Source of the DNA: Bernardetia sp.
Lineage (GTDB): Bacteria; Bacteroidota; Bacteroidia; Cytophagales; Bernardetiaceae
DNA length: 63,222 bases
Assembly: GCA_020630575.1 (NCBI GenBank)
Contig: JAHDBD010000027.1
Span: 1-63,222, forward strand
Direction: 5' to 3'
Shown one piece after another: positions 25,717-35,349 of the stretch. Under the pieces are notes generated by a model. That model worked only from the letters and a program-made list of their open reading frames with translations, was not told the DNA's origin and did not search any database. Position 1 is the stretch's first letter. The number at the start of each line of letters is the position of its first letter. Both the position numbers and the translations under genes were made by a program.

Positions 25717-27189
25717 TTAGAAGTCAATTTTTACGATATTACGTTTTTTGCTTCCCCAACCAAAAAATATTAAACTACTACCTGTTCTGTTTGTATACTG
25801 AGGAAGTAGTGCGAAGTTTTTTTCATTTATACTTTCCTTATTCGCAACAACTTTACGAGAGATTTTACCTACAGGATTTATCTCCAACTCAATGAGATTC
25901 ATATTTCTGACTACAGGTCCACTGATACGTAATTCAGTATCATATTTACCTTCACTATTTGAATATATATATATGTTGTTATCTTTTACAAATGTTCCTA
26001 TCGAACAAATATGAAATCCAAAAGAAAGAATAGTTTGATTTTTTTCTATTGGAGTGAGCCATTCTAATTTGTTGTCTTTGATTTTATAAATGACTAAATT
26101 TCCATAAGTAGAGTAATAATTTACCCTAGTTTTTCCACTACTAGGATCATAGCGTGAAGTAGTAAATATATTATTTTCTTCACATATAAAAATAGTGCTC
26201 CCATCACTCATTGTATAACTCTTTTTTCCTAATAAGTTGCCTATATTTTTTTCTAGTTTAACTGTTGTCTCCAGCCACACTAAATCTTTTGGGTTTGCCC
26301 AATCCAAATAACATATTCCTCCTAATTTATCTTTACTAGAATAAACTCCATAAACTAAGATGTTTTCATCTTGAGTGATAATTTCATTAAACTTTATAGT
26401 CTTACCTTTTGTATCTATTTTTTTTGTATTTACTTCATTACTTTCTATACTATAATCTACTAAATAGATGTTTGTATCCTTTTCTTCATCAGAATAAGTT
26501 TCTATTGTAGTGTATAGCTTTTGTGTTTTAGAGTGGAAAAATATATTTGTAATACGGTTTCTATTAACTTTATTAGAGCTAATTTTCACATCCTTTTCTT
26601 TATTTCTTGAAGGATTTTGTATATCTATTTCTAAAAACTTCACGTATGTAGCATCTTTAGTCATATAAGGCAAGGCATAGAATGCTTTTTCATTGTTGTA
26701 AGTATAAAACTTATTTAAAGAAACTTCTCCAAGTGAATACTCTAACTTTTCTTTATATTCAATGTCTGCTAGTTTAATGGTTTTGACCACACTCAGCTTT
26801 TTCAAATCTACTTTCTGTAAATACACCTCCGACTCTGAGCGTAAAATACTTGTACTATGAGTATAAATATTCAGATTATTATCTTTTCCAAGTTCTAAAT
26901 GAGCAAGTAATGTCTTAGTTCCTTGCTTATTTTTTATCTTGTTTTCTTTTATCAACTTCAAATTTTTGTCAAACTTTCTAATAACTAAAGCTGTTGAAAA
27001 AAGTGGACTTCTAGATGTTTCTACTGCATATATATTACCTTCTTTATCTACCACAGAGCTTTGACTAACTACCATCAACTTCCCTTTTTTGGTTTCAAAT
27101 GGAGAACCAATTTCTATATTTTGAGAAACTGCTGGCAAAGCAAAGATAAACAGAAGTAAAAATAATATTAGTTTAGCTTGTTTTAACAT
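25717..27189 (-). CDS. Secreted beta-propeller-like protein of unknown function
   Basis: A protein of about 490 residues with a signal peptide (MLKQAKLILFLLLFIFALPA, cleaved before the Gln of VSQN). The body has many repeated strands with a GNIY-A or N-IYTHS pattern (VVDKEGNIYAVETSRSPLF; DNNLNIYTHSTSILRSE; NIYIYSNSEGKY), as in sensor-type propellers. The start at 27189 is chosen because a good promoter (27223-27254) overlaps the earlier ATG at 27225, which therefore cannot be in the message. No named family. Periplasmic or surface location; monocistronic between two terminators. Confidence 0.62.
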   Translation of the reverse strand: MLKQAKLILFLLLFIFALPAVSQNIEIGSPFETKKGKLMVVSQSSVVDKEGNIYAVETSRSPLFSTALVIRKFDKNLKLIKENKIKNKQGTKTLLAHLELGKDNNLNIYTHSTSILRSESEVYLQKVDLKKLSVVKTIKLADIEYKEKLEYSLGEVSLNKFYTYNNEKAFYALPYMTKDATYVKFLEIDIQNPSRNKEKDVKISSNKVNRNRITNIFFHSKTQKLYTTIETYSDEEKDTNIYLVDYSIESNEVNTKKIDTKGKTIKFNEIITQDENILVYGVYSSKDKLGGICYLDWANPKDLVWLETTVKLEKNIGNLLGKKSYTMSDGSTIFICEENNIFTTSRYDPSSGKTRVNYYSTYGNLVIYKIKDNKLEWLTPIEKNQTILSFGFHICSIGTFVKDNNIYIYSNSEGKYDTELRISGPVVRNMNLIELEINPVGKISRKVVANKESINEKNFALLPQYTNRTGSSLIFFGWGSKKRNIVKIDF

Positions 27190-27222
27190 AGATACTATGA
27201 TTTTAGATTCAAAAATAAAATT

Positions 27223-27254
27223 CAAAGGTAGGCAAGAATTTTTAAATGATACAA
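27223..27254 (-). promoter_or_regulatory. Promoter of the secreted propeller-like protein
   Basis: Minus strand: TTG, 21 bases, TACCTTTG. The expected start of transcription is about 27216, 27 bases before the ATG at 27189, and this decides the start codon. Confidence 0.65.
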
Positions 27255-27262
27255 CATAATTA

Positions 27263-27303
27263 AAAAAAATAGGAATAAGGCTTTTACTTTATTCCTATTT
27301 TTA
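27263..27303. terminator. Intrinsic terminator after the M3 lipoprotein gene
   Basis: Stem AAAAATAGGAATAA / TTTATTCCTATTTTT around the loop GGCTTTTAC. A and T runs on both sides make it work in either direction. Confidence 0.75.
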
Positions 27304-27332
27304 ACAAATAAGTTATCCTATTTGTGATGGTT

Positions 27333-29498
27333 TTACTTCTTCGGAACAGGAAAACCTCTATCACGCATCAATGCTTCCATATTTGCTTCACGTCCTCTAA
27401 ATAATTTGTAGGCTTCGGCTGGGTCTATGGCATTTCTTGGCGCAAATAAATATTTTACCAATTTATCAGCCATTTCTTTGTCATAAAAACCGTTTGGAGC
27501 TTCTGCAAAGGCTTCGGCTGCATCGGCTGTCAAAACATCAGCCCACATATAACCGTAATACGCTGTCGCATAGCCTTCTCCTGAAAAAACGTGTCCAAAA
27601 TGTGGTGTTCTGTGGCGCATTACTAATTGTTTTGGCATTCCAAGTTCGTCTAATGTTTCTTTTTCAAACTTATCTACATCAATATTCTCTGGGTCTGCAA
27701 GGTGAAATTTCATATCCATTATGGCAGAAGCTAAATATTCAGTTGTAGAAAAACCTTGATTGAAAGTAGATGCTTTCTTGATTTTGGCAACTAACTCTTT
27801 TGGCATTGGTTCGCCAGTTTTGTTATGTACCAAATAGTTGTTAATTACTTCATCAGTAGATAACCAACGCTCTAAAAGCTGCGATTGAAATTCTGTATAA
27901 TCTCTAACACCACCATTCAAAGTTGGATACTTTACGTTGGATGAAAGAGCATGAAGTGCATGACCAAACTCATGAAAAAATGTAGTTGCATCGTCCCAAG
28001 AAACTAAAAGAGGTTGATTCGGTGCAGGTTTTACAAAATTTGAATTGTTGGAAGCCAAAACGTTTTTCTTTCCATCAAAGGTTGTATGACTTCTGTAACT
28101 TGTTGCCCATGCTCCCGAACGCTTTCCTTGTCTAGCATACGGGTCAAGATACCAAAGTCCGATATTCTCGCCTGTGTCTTTGTCAGTTACTTCCCAAACT
28201 TTCACGTCTTCATGAAAAACAGGAACAGAACCTTCAGGAACTGGCGTAAATTTGAAATTAAACAAACGACCTGCTACATAGTGCATTGCTTCAGTAAGTT
28301 TGTCAAGCTGCAAATATTGTTTTACTTCGTCTGAATCCAAATTATATTTATCTTGTCTTACTTTTTCAGCATAATAACGATAATCCCAAGGTTCAATAGT
28401 AATTTTGTCTCCGTTTTTATTGGCTACAGCTTGCATATCTTTTACTTCTTCATCCACTCTAGCAATAGACGCTTTCCAAACTTTTTCCATCAAATTCATT
28501 GCATTTTCTGGAGTTTTTGCCATACGGTCTTGCAAACGCCATTCTGCATAATTTTTATATCCTAAAAGTTCAACACGCTCTCTACGTAATTTCAAGATTT
28601 CTGCAATGATTTTGTTGTTGTCATAGTCATCACCATTATCTCCTCTTGAATAATAATTTTTCCAAACCTTTTCACGCAAATCTCTTTCAGTAGAATATGT
28701 CAAGAAAGGATCCATTGAAGAGCGAGTATTTGTGATGGCATATTTTCCTTCTTGTCCATTATCAGCAGCAATTTTTGCAGCCGATTTGATAAAACCTTCT
28801 GATAAACCTCCTAATTGATTTTCATCAAGATAAGTAATATAACCTTCTTCATCGTGCAAAACATTATTCGAAAACTTAGTATAAAGTGTAGAAAGTTCTT
28901 TATCAATAGCTGCATATCTTTCTTTTTTCTCTGGACTAAGTTCTGCTCCATTCATTTCAAAACCTTTATAAGTTAGCTCTAAAACTCGTTGTTTGTCTGC
29001 TTCTAACGGAGTAGTTTGAGAATTTTCATAAACTGTTTTGATGCGTTGAAATAATTTTTCGTTTTGAGAGATTTTAGAACTAAACTCTGAAAATTTAGGT
29101 GATAATTCTTCATCAATTGCTCTAAATTCTGGCGAAGACATGTTACTACTCCAAATTCCATAATAATTGAAAGCTCTATCTAGTTCTTTTCCTGCACGTT
29201 CCATTTCTTCAATCGTATTTTCGAAAGTAGGTGCATCTGGATTGTTTGCAATAGCATCAATATCAGCCAAATTCATTTCCATTCCCTTAATCATCGCAGG
29301 TTTGATGTCTTCTAGTTTCATTTTATCAAAAGCAGGAACACCACCATAATCGCCTGTCCATTCTTGTAATAATAGATTTTCTGTTGTCGCTTCTTCTTGT
29401 GTTTCTGTATCTTCTTTTTTTACTTCTTGTTTACACGCTGAAAATGCAAAGAAAGTGAGTAGTAAAAATAAAAATTGTGTTGTTGTCTGTTTTATCAT
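27333..29498 (-). CDS. M3 family dipeptidyl carboxypeptidase-like lipoprotein
   Basis: A 721-residue metallopeptidase with an SPII signal (FFAFSA-Cys21) and an acidic linker rich in Glu/Thr. The mature part is a complete M3A protease: DAPTFENTIEEMERAGKELD at the N-terminus, zinc motif TFFHEFGHALHALS near residue 507, TEFQSQLLERWL carrying the third zinc ligand, and HVFSGEGYATAYYGYMWADV near the C-terminus. This is the Dcp type, which removes C-terminal dipeptides from peptides in the periplasm. It is the second M3 enzyme in the window, with the cytoplasmic one 5 kb away; the two differ too much to be a recent duplication. Confidence 0.92.
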   Translation of the reverse strand: MIKQTTTQFLFLLLTFFAFSACKQEVKKEDTETQEEATTENLLLQEWTGDYGGVPAFDKMKLEDIKPAMIKGMEMNLADIDAIANNPDAPTFENTIEEMERAGKELDRAFNYYGIWSSNMSSPEFRAIDEELSPKFSEFSSKISQNEKLFQRIKTVYENSQTTPLEADKQRVLELTYKGFEMNGAELSPEKKERYAAIDKELSTLYTKFSNNVLHDEEGYITYLDENQLGGLSEGFIKSAAKIAADNGQEGKYAITNTRSSMDPFLTYSTERDLREKVWKNYYSRGDNGDDYDNNKIIAEILKLRRERVELLGYKNYAEWRLQDRMAKTPENAMNLMEKVWKASIARVDEEVKDMQAVANKNGDKITIEPWDYRYYAEKVRQDKYNLDSDEVKQYLQLDKLTEAMHYVAGRLFNFKFTPVPEGSVPVFHEDVKVWEVTDKDTGENIGLWYLDPYARQGKRSGAWATSYRSHTTFDGKKNVLASNNSNFVKPAPNQPLLVSWDDATTFFHEFGHALHALSSNVKYPTLNGGVRDYTEFQSQLLERWLSTDEVINNYLVHNKTGEPMPKELVAKIKKASTFNQGFSTTEYLASAIMDMKFHLADPENIDVDKFEKETLDELGMPKQLVMRHRTPHFGHVFSGEGYATAYYGYMWADVLTADAAEAFAEAPNGFYDKEMADKLVKYLFAPRNAIDPAEAYKLFRGREANMEALMRDRGFPVPKK

Positions 29499-29535
29499 GT
29501 TTGTATATTATAGGTTTAATAAAATTGAATTTTCT

Positions 29536-29612
29536 TTACAACTTTAAATTTAGCTATACTTTTGATAAAATTAGGATAATAACATCTTTAGAATGGATTT
29601 ATTAGGTTTTTT
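29536..29612 (-). repeat. Upstream region duplicated (copy 1)
   Basis: About 77 bases nearly identical to 30321-30396. It starts with TTACAACTTTAAATTTAGCT (a 41-base exact match) and ends at the run of seven T. It lies just before the start of the M3 lipoprotein gene. Confidence 0.85.
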
Positions 29613-29678
29613 TGTGAATGTAGAAATGGAATGACTTCTAATTTAGAAAATAATTATTTTATAAATAGGCTTAATTAC

Positions 29679-30287
29679 CTACCTTCTTTTTCTATTAAAT
29701 TCAGGAAAACATTGAACACCAATAGCACCACCAAGCCATTCTAAAGCGACATCTTTTTTATACAAAATATACCTACAACTATCATTATAATTGTTAGTCA
29801 AACTATCTGGAACTGGTTCATCAAATAAATTATAAAAATACATTCCCATTCCATGTCTTTGAAATCCAATCTGACAGGGATTACCACTTTGAACAGAAAT
29901 ACAACCTGCTTTGTCTAATTTTCGCTTTAAAGAATCAGTAGTTTTATAGCTCCAATTTAAATCTTTGAATAAATCTTCTTTATTCACTGACTTGGTTTGT
30001 CTACTATCTAAAGAAGAATCATACTTTTCATTTTTCCTTATATAAAATCTACTCACAGAATAACCATCAAATTCAATATCTATAACTTTATTTGAAGGAA
30101 GCCTAGAATTAACAAACTGTTCAACTTCACGAATCTCTTTTGATTTCTCCTCACAATTTGCAACTAATTCTTCATAGCTTGAAGAATCAAATTGAGCAAA
30201 CAAAACTATTAAAGCTACTATCGAACCAATGATATATAAGGCAAATCCTCCTCCTACAATTATGAGTATCCATTTAACTATTTTCAT
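29679..30287 (-). CDS. Membrane-anchored protein of unknown function
   Basis: A 202-residue protein with one N-terminal membrane helix (residues about 5-33, WILIIVGGGFALYIIGSIVA onward) and an extracytoplasmic domain of 165 residues. The domain holds four cysteines (NCEEKSKEI; AGCISVQSGNPC; DSCRYIL and GVQCFPEFN) that may make disulfides. No family recognised. It lies between two near-identical upstream sequences, one before it and one between it and the M3 gene. That suggests it arrived or was duplicated together with a promoter. It ends 180 bases before the M3 start. Confidence 0.55.
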   Translation of the reverse strand: MKIVKWILIIVGGGFALYIIGSIVALIVLFAQFDSSSYEELVANCEEKSKEIREVEQFVNSRLPSNKVIDIEFDGYSVSRFYIRKNEKYDSSLDSRQTKSVNKEDLFKDLNWSYKTTDSLKRKLDKAGCISVQSGNPCQIGFQRHGMGMYFYNLFDEPVPDSLTNNYNDSCRYILYKKDVALEWLGGAIGVQCFPEFNRKRR

Positions 30288-30320
30288 TTCTTAAACAATA
30301 AATTATTTGATTTATTTTTC

Positions 30321-30396
30321 TTACAACTTTAAATTTAGCTATACTTTTGATAAAATTAGGAAAATAACATTTTAGAATAAATTTATTAGTTTTTTT
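30321..30396 (-). repeat. Upstream region duplicated (copy 2)
   Basis: Partner of 29536-29612. Here it lies before the start of the membrane-anchored protein at 30287. Both copies have the same orientation and nearly the same distance to a minus-strand start codon (about 35-38 bases). Confidence 0.85.
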
Positions 30397-30537
30397 CACT
30401 TTAAAATATAGGAATAAAAAATAGCACAATAAATTCTTCTCAAGAAAAAGTCAAAAGACAAAAAAACAAACCAAATCTAATTTAAAAATGTTAGCATAAT
30501 GATTTTAATTCTTCTATTTTTTAAACTTGATGTTATT

Positions 30538-31152
30538 ATGTTTACAAAAAAATCTGCCTTTCTATCTGTATTTTTCTTTGCTTTATTTATTAACTATTCT
30601 TTTGCTCAAGAAAATAAAATTGATTTGCCTCAAATAAATAAAGAACGTCTTTCACTTCAAAAAAACTCTATGTATGTTTTGGGAGGTTGGTCAGTTGCTA
30701 ATTTTGCCTATAGTGGTGCAACTCTAGCAACAGGAGTAAATAATGGAGAAGACAAATATTTTCATCAGTTTAATATCTATTGGAATACTGTCAATTTTGC
30801 TTTAGCAGGAAGCAGTCTTTTATTTGCAAAAAAAGCTACAGATTTGAATTATGCAGAAACTATAAAAGCTTATCATTCGACAGAATCTCTTTTTTTGTTC
30901 AATACAGGAATTGATGTAGGGTATATGGCAGCAGGATTATATTTGAGGGAACGAGCAAAAACTGAAACAACTATAAAAAATACAAACCGTTTTTTAGGTT
31001 ATGGAAAATCACTCATTTTACAAGGAGGATTTTTATTTGTTTTTGATTTGACAGCTTACTTTCTTAATAAAAGACAATCAAAAGTTTTGTATAATATTCC
31101 TGTTTCGCTTTCACTTGCTCCAAATCAAATGAGAGTTACTTATACTTTTTAG
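30538..31152 (+). CDS. Secreted/membrane protein of unknown function
   Basis: A protein of about 204 residues. I start at the ATG at 30538 (MFTKKSAFLSVFFFALF), which gives a normal signal peptide ending SFAQ; the upstream ATG at 30499 would put 13 hydrophobic residues in front. Several moderately hydrophobic glycine-rich helices follow (MYVLGGWSVANFAYSGATLA; LFNTGIDVGYMAAGLYL; ILQGGFLFVFDLTAYFL) and a C-terminal beta end MRVTYTF. It may be an inner-membrane protein with three or four helices, or an outer-membrane-linked one. It looks like a recurrent Bacteroidota family of about 200 residues, but I cannot name it. Confidence 0.6.
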   Translation: MFTKKSAFLSVFFFALFINYSFAQENKIDLPQINKERLSLQKNSMYVLGGWSVANFAYSGATLATGVNNGEDKYFHQFNIYWNTVNFALAGSSLLFAKKATDLNYAETIKAYHSTESLFLFNTGIDVGYMAAGLYLRERAKTETTIKNTNRFLGYGKSLILQGGFLFVFDLTAYFLNKRQSKVLYNIPVSLSLAPNQMRVTYTF

Positions 31153-31164
31153 AATAATACAGAA

Positions 31165-31212
31165 CAAAAAAACACCTTTTTAATTCTATAAAGATTAAAA
31201 AGGTGTTTTTTA
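31165..31212. terminator. Bidirectional terminator at the end of the ribosomal operon
   Basis: Stem AAAACACCTTTTTAAT / ATTAAAAAGGTGTTTT with A and T runs on both sides. It ends rplQ on the minus strand and the 30538-31152 gene on +. Confidence 0.85.
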
Positions 31213-31236
31213 TATTTTGAGAAAATCAAGTTTTGA

Positions 31237-31755
31237 TTACTCTTCTTCGCTAGAAGAAGCATCATCAGCTTTCTTTTCTTCTGTTTGCTCTGCAGTTGCT
31301 TCAGAAGAAGCTGTTGCTGTGTCAGAAGATTTTTTCTTCTTACGACGACCACGACGAGTACGTCCTGAAGTGCTTGATTCTTGTAGCATAAGCTCGTTAT
31401 AATCTACAAGTTCGATAAAGCAAACATCAGAGTTATCGCCTGCACGAGACAAACTAAGTTTGATAATGCGTGTGTATCCTCCTGGACGCTCACCCACTTT
31501 ACGAGCTACTTCATTGAAAAGCTCTTTGGTAGCTTCTTTATTTTGAAGGTAAGAGAAAACAACACGTTGGTCGTTTTGAGTTCCACCCTTCGAACGAGTA
31601 ATCAAAGGCTCTACATATTTGCGCAATGCTTTTGCTTTGGCAGTAGTTGTTTGAATTCGTTTGTGTAATATGAGAGAAGCCGCCATGTTAGAGAGCATCG
31701 CCTTACGGTGAGATGATGTACGCCCTAAATGATTGAATTTTTTTCCGTGTCTCAT
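31237..31755 (-). CDS. rplQ: 50S ribosomal protein L17
   Basis: A 172-residue L17. The core ([60 protein letters not shown]) is a full L17. After residue 125 there is a 45-residue extension with a basic block [11 protein letters not shown] and an acidic end rich in Glu/Ala/Ser. Tails of this type are usual in Bacteroidota L17. It sits near the peptide exit tunnel of the 50S subunit. Last gene of the operon, 251 bases after rpoA, with a dispersed repeat in the gap. Confidence 0.97.
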   Translation of the reverse strand: MRHGKKFNHLGRTSSHRKAMLSNMAASLILHKRIQTTTAKAKALRKYVEPLITRSKGGTQNDQRVVFSYLQNKEATKELFNEVARKVGERPGGYTRIIKLSLSRAGDNSDVCFIELVDYNELMLQESSTSGRTRRGRRKKKKSSDTATASSEATAEQTEEKKADDASSSEEE

Positions 31756-31943
31756 TTTCGTATAAGTTTGGACAAGTTTATTTTATAAAAAACTAAACTT
31801 TGCCTGAATTTCTGTATAAAATGCCAGTAGTAGAACATTAAATCAGACCCTATTAAATACATTTGAAAAGAACAATTATAAAGTAATTAGGAATAAAAAT
31901 TAATCAAATTATGAACCATAAAGTATTTATGTTTAATACGTTA

Positions 31944-31992
31944 CATTCGTAATTAGTTTCGCTGCTTTAGCAGGTCATAATTTTTAATTCGT
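31944..31992. repeat. Dispersed repeat in the rpoA-rplQ spacer
   Basis: Read on the minus strand it includes GACCT, then GCGAAACTAATTACGAAT, closely matching GACCT, then GCGAAGCTAATTACGAAT at 62480-62511. A second TTAATTCGTAATT lies at 31983-31996. Confidence 0.55.
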
Positions 31993-32006
31993 AATTGATT
32001 TCAAAA

Positions 32007-32999
32007 TTAATCTTCGTCTAATTTGTACTTAACGATGTCTAATCCAAAAGTAAGTCCCAAATCAGATACAAGTTGTTCCAATTCAGTAAGTGATTTCTTA
32101 CCAAAGTTACGGAATTTCATCATATCAGAAATTTCCAAACTTACAAGGTCGCCAAGTGTACGAATGTTTGCTGCTTTAAGACAGTTATAAGCACGAACAG
32201 ACAAATCCATTTCTGAAAGAGCTGTTTTGAGTTGCTTACGCATTCTTACAAATTCTTCATCTACTTCCTCCTCTTGTTGTGTTTCTAAATAATCAAGCGT
32301 AATGTTTTGGTCAGAAATTAGAGCCAAATGACGCATAAGTAAATGAGCTGCACCTTTAAGAGCATCTTCAGGATGAATAGAACCGTCAGTTTGGATATCC
32401 ATAACTAACTTCTCATAATCCGTTTTTTGCTCAACACGAGTGTTTTCGATGCTATAAGTTACGTTTTTAATTGGCGTATAGATAGCATCTATTGGAATAT
32501 AGCTTGCAGAATTTTCTGCTTGACGGTTTTCCTCAGCAGGAACGTATCCACGTCCTTTGTCTAAGAAAAGTTCAAGTTCGAGTTCTACTGATTCGTCCAT
32601 GTGACAGATTACCAATTCTGGATTCAACACCTCAAATTCATTAGTAGCATCTGTGATGTCTTTTCCAGTTAGTTCAGATTTTCCAGAAAGTTGAATTGTA
32701 ATCCTCTGACTAGATTCATCTTCTACTAATTTTTTAAGACGCAACATCTTTAAATTCAAAATAATTTCACTTACATCTTCTACAACGCCTTCGACGGTAG
32801 AAAACTCATGTAAAACTGAACCCATTTTGATACCGATAATTGCATATCCTTCTAATGAAGAAAGCAATACACGACGAAGTGCGTTACCAACAGTTACACC
32901 ATAACCTGGTTCTAATGGTTTGAATTCGAAAATACCGTGAAAATCATCGGCTTTCTCCATTACCACTTTGTCGGGCATTTGAAACGCTAATACTGCCAT
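32007..32999 (-). CDS. rpoA: DNA-directed RNA polymerase subunit alpha
   Basis: A 330-residue alpha subunit with the usual layout. The N-terminal domain has [39 protein letters not shown] and [17 protein letters not shown], and drives dimer formation and beta/beta' assembly. After a Glu-rich linker, the C-terminal domain (residues about 255-325) has [20 protein letters not shown] and [13 protein letters not shown], for UP-element and regulator contacts. Standard length; no odd residues seen. Follows rpsD by 117 bases. Confidence 0.98.
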   Translation of the reverse strand: MAVLAFQMPDKVVMEKADDFHGIFEFKPLEPGYGVTVGNALRRVLLSSLEGYAIIGIKMGSVLHEFSTVEGVVEDVSEIILNLKMLRLKKLVEDESSQRITIQLSGKSELTGKDITDATNEFEVLNPELVICHMDESVELELELFLDKGRGYVPAEENRQAENSASYIPIDAIYTPIKNVTYSIENTRVEQKTDYEKLVMDIQTDGSIHPEDALKGAAHLLMRHLALISDQNITLDYLETQQEEEVDEEFVRMRKQLKTALSEMDLSVRAYNCLKAANIRTLGDLVSLEISDMMKFRNFGKKSLTELEQLVSDLGLTFGLDIVKYKLDED

Positions 33000-33116
33000 A
33001 GAACTTACTGTATATTTTGAAGTGTTTTTTTAAAGAATTGATAACCTAACAGGTAATAAACAGTTTGTAACTGTCTAATAATTGTAACCTGAATAAATAG
33101 GTTGTATAAGCTAGGA

Positions 33117-33722
33117 TTATTTAGAGTACAACTCAACGATTAAACGTTCTTGAATGTTCTCTGGAATTTCCTCACGCTCTGGAAGCATCATAAATCTGCC
33201 TTGAAGCTCTGTATTATCCCATTCTAACCAAGAGTAACGAGCATTTGCTCTTCCACTCAAAGCATCAGTAATAATTTGCAAAGATTTTGACTTTTCACGT
33301 ACTCCAACGATATCGCCAGGGCGTAATGAATAAGAAGCAATGTTTACGATTTCTCCGTTTACTGTAATGTGTTTGTGAGAAACAAGCTGACGAGCAGCTC
33401 TACGAGTAGGTGCAATACCTAAACGATACACAACATTATCTAAACGAGTTTCTAAGAATTTCAAAAGATTCTCACCTGTTGAGCCTTGCGCTCTTACTGC
33501 GTGCTTAAATACATTTGAAAATTGACGCTCAAGTACACCGTAAGTATGTTTAGCTTTTTGCTTTTCCATTAACTGGACTGCATAATCTGATACTTTACGA
33601 CGACGACCTTTTCCGTGCTGACCCGGCGGATAAGCTTTTTTCTTTAGGGCTTTGCTCGGGCCGAAGATTGCCTCTCCGAAACGTCTTGCAATTTTTGCCG
33701 TAGGTCCTGTATAACGTGCCAT
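33117..33722 (-). CDS. rpsD: 30S ribosomal protein S4
   Basis: A 201-residue S4 with the N-terminal [20 protein letters not shown], the [20 protein letters not shown] segment, and the S4 RNA-binding domain [20 protein letters not shown] / [16 protein letters not shown]. The zinc cysteines of some S4 proteins are absent, giving the zinc-free form. It is a primary binder of 16S rRNA. In other bacteria S4 often represses its own operon by binding the message. The unusually long 576-base gap before it, with an internal hairpin, makes such control plausible here. Confidence 0.98.
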   Translation of the reverse strand: MARYTGPTAKIARRFGEAIFGPSKALKKKAYPPGQHGKGRRRKVSDYAVQLMEKQKAKHTYGVLERQFSNVFKHAVRAQGSTGENLLKFLETRLDNVVYRLGIAPTRRAARQLVSHKHITVNGEIVNIASYSLRPGDIVGVREKSKSLQIITDALSGRANARYSWLEWDNTELQGRFMMLPEREEIPENIQERLIVELYSK

Positions 33723-33793
33723 ACTGTTTGTATTTTTCGTGTTTTACGAAAATTAAAAATAAATTCTAAAAGTATAAATCATTGATGCTCTGT

Positions 33794-33817
33794 AAAAAAA
33801 TCGTTTTCTAAAAAACG
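33794..33817 (-). terminator. Weak terminator-like hairpin in the rpsD leader
   Basis: Minus strand CGTTTT-TTAG-AAAACG followed by ATTTTTTT, 71 bases before the rpsD start. It may act as an attenuator. The short A/T-rich stem makes this tentative. Confidence 0.35.
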
Positions 33818-34262
33818 AAATTTACATTTTTTCGGATTTATACAGTCGTGAGCTAAACGGGGTATTCTAGTCCTTCTCTACGTTACTTATTTTTATATGA
33901 TTGTACAAATTAAGAGTGATAATTACTGTCAAACTTAATTAAATCTCTTAGAAAACAGACGATTAGAAAGGTTATAACTAATCCGTTTCCAAAAAAATAA
34001 GAGTTGCCGAGCCAGTCGATTTAAAATATCTATAACTATAAAAACTATATCTAAATTCTATCTAAAGCACGCAACAAGGGAGAATAACTCCTAAACGTTT
34101 CAACTCACTATTCTTTTTACGCTAGAATTGGAAAGAAGCGAGATAGAAGATTCTATCCAAATTTTCTTAGCCTGTTCGCTCAGACTAAAGTCTAAGCTAC
34201 ATTTTAAGAGTGAAAATAACAAGTTGCTATTTTTCCTTCTTTTATCGTTTTGTTAAACTAAA

Positions 34263-34294
34263 ATTGTCTGACATTTCAAAATGTCTTGACAATT
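34263..34294. repeat. TGTCTGAC palindrome copy downstream of rpsK
   Basis: ATTGTCTGACATTT / AAATGTCTTGACAAT is a near-perfect hairpin. Related copies are at 9269-9293, 9334-9363 and 47829-47860. Confidence 0.7.
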
Positions 34295-34298
34295 AAAA

Positions 34299-34691
34299 TT
34301 ATACTCTACGACGTTTTGGAGGACGACAACCGTTGTGAGGAAGAGGAGTTACATCTTTGATAGATGTAATATCAATACCAACACTATGGATTGTACGAAT
34401 AGCTGCCTCACGACCAGAACCTGGTCCTTTGACAAATACTTCTACTTTACGAAGACCTAAGTCGTAAGCACGTTGAGCGCAATCACGAGCTGCTGTTTGA
34501 GCTGCATACGGAGTATTCTTTTTAGAACCTCTGAAACCCATTTTGCCTGCTGTTGCCCAAGTGATAACTTGACCTGCTTCGTTAGTCATAGAAATAATAA
34601 CGTTGTTAAAAGATGCTTTAATGTGAGCCTGACCCACAGCAGCAACTTTCACTACTCGTTTTTTGGCTTTGTCTTTACGCTTTTGTGCCAT
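34299..34691 (-). CDS. rpsK: 30S ribosomal protein S11
   Basis: A 130-residue S11: [60 protein letters not shown], and the C-terminal [20 protein letters not shown] followed by PKRRRV. It is full length and typical. It sits on the 30S platform, contacting the mRNA path. Located 115 bases after rpsM in the leftward operon. Confidence 0.98.
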   Translation of the reverse strand: MAQKRKDKAKKRVVKVAAVGQAHIKASFNNVIISMTNEAGQVITWATAGKMGFRGSKKNTPYAAQTAARDCAQRAYDLGLRKVEVFVKGPGSGREAAIRTIHSVGIDITSIKDVTPLPHNGCRPPKRRRV

Positions 34692-34806
34692 AAGTTTTTT
34701 AAACGTTTAAGCTGCATTAGAAAATAAAATTGTATCAAAATTGATTTGAATGAACTTATATTTTCCTCTACTAGACTTTTTCTTATTAAAATAAGAATGA
34801 GAATTA

Positions 34807-35175
34807 TTATTTCTTTTTGTTTGCAACCGTTTTTGGCTTTCCTTTACGAGTACGTGCATTTGTTTGTGTACGTTGTCCTCTTACTGGAAGTCCTTTACGA
34901 TGGCGTAAACCACGATAACAACCAATATCCATCAAACGTTTGATGTTTAGTTGTACTTCGGATTTTAGTTCACCTTCTACTTTGAAGTTTTCGCCGATAT
35001 ATTCACGAATAGCTTTAGCTTCATCGTCAGACCAATCTTTAGCTTTTGTGTTTTGGTCAACTCCTGCTGCATCTAAAATTTGAGCTGCACGAGTGTTTCC
35101 AATACCAAAGATGTATGTCAAACTAATGACTCCACGCTTATTATCTGGAATATCGACACCTTGAATCCTTGCCAT
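34807..35175 (-). CDS. rpsM: 30S ribosomal protein S13
   Basis: A 122-residue S13: [34 protein letters not shown], the helical middle, [40 protein letters not shown] and a lysine end. Full length. It forms the 30S head bridge to the 50S subunit and touches P-site tRNA. A stretch of 174 bases separates it from rpmJ; this includes AATTACGAATTAAAAATTA (35214-35233), which recurs at 47783-47801. Confidence 0.98.
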   Translation of the reverse strand: MARIQGVDIPDNKRGVISLTYIFGIGNTRAAQILDAAGVDQNTKAKDWSDDEAKAIREYIGENFKVEGELKSEVQLNIKRLMDIGCYRGLRHRKGLPVRGQRTQTNARTRKGKPKTVANKKK

Positions 35176-35349
35176 ATTAGCTGATTAATTCTAAGTGATG
35201 ATTTATTAAAAACAATTACGAATTAAAAATTAAAAAATACGAATAAAATCCGTTTTTTACTTAATTTCTATTTCCTAATATAAAAAGGTTACGCATTTTT
35301 TGACTGTAGATTAATTAATAAAAATCAAATTACGTCAAAAAAAACAAAA

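Larger units (their letters stand above)
33723..34298 (-). promoter_or_regulatory. Long leader between rpsK and rpsD, possible S4-type ribosomal leader
   Basis: 576 bases without a coding frame inside an operon whose other gaps are 112-250 bases. Contents: a palindrome of the TGTCTGAC family next to the rpsK stop (34263-34294), a CTTAGACTTTAGTCTGAG-type palindrome (about 34174-34196), a GATAGAA/TTCTATC palindrome near 34144, and a small hairpin with seven T 71 bases before rpsD (33794-33817). It could hold an autoregulatory RNA or just accumulated repeats. Confidence 0.4.

Noticed and set aside
34473..34943. Two + strand frames opposite rpsK and rpsM
   Set aside because: Antisense shadows of ribosomal protein genes.
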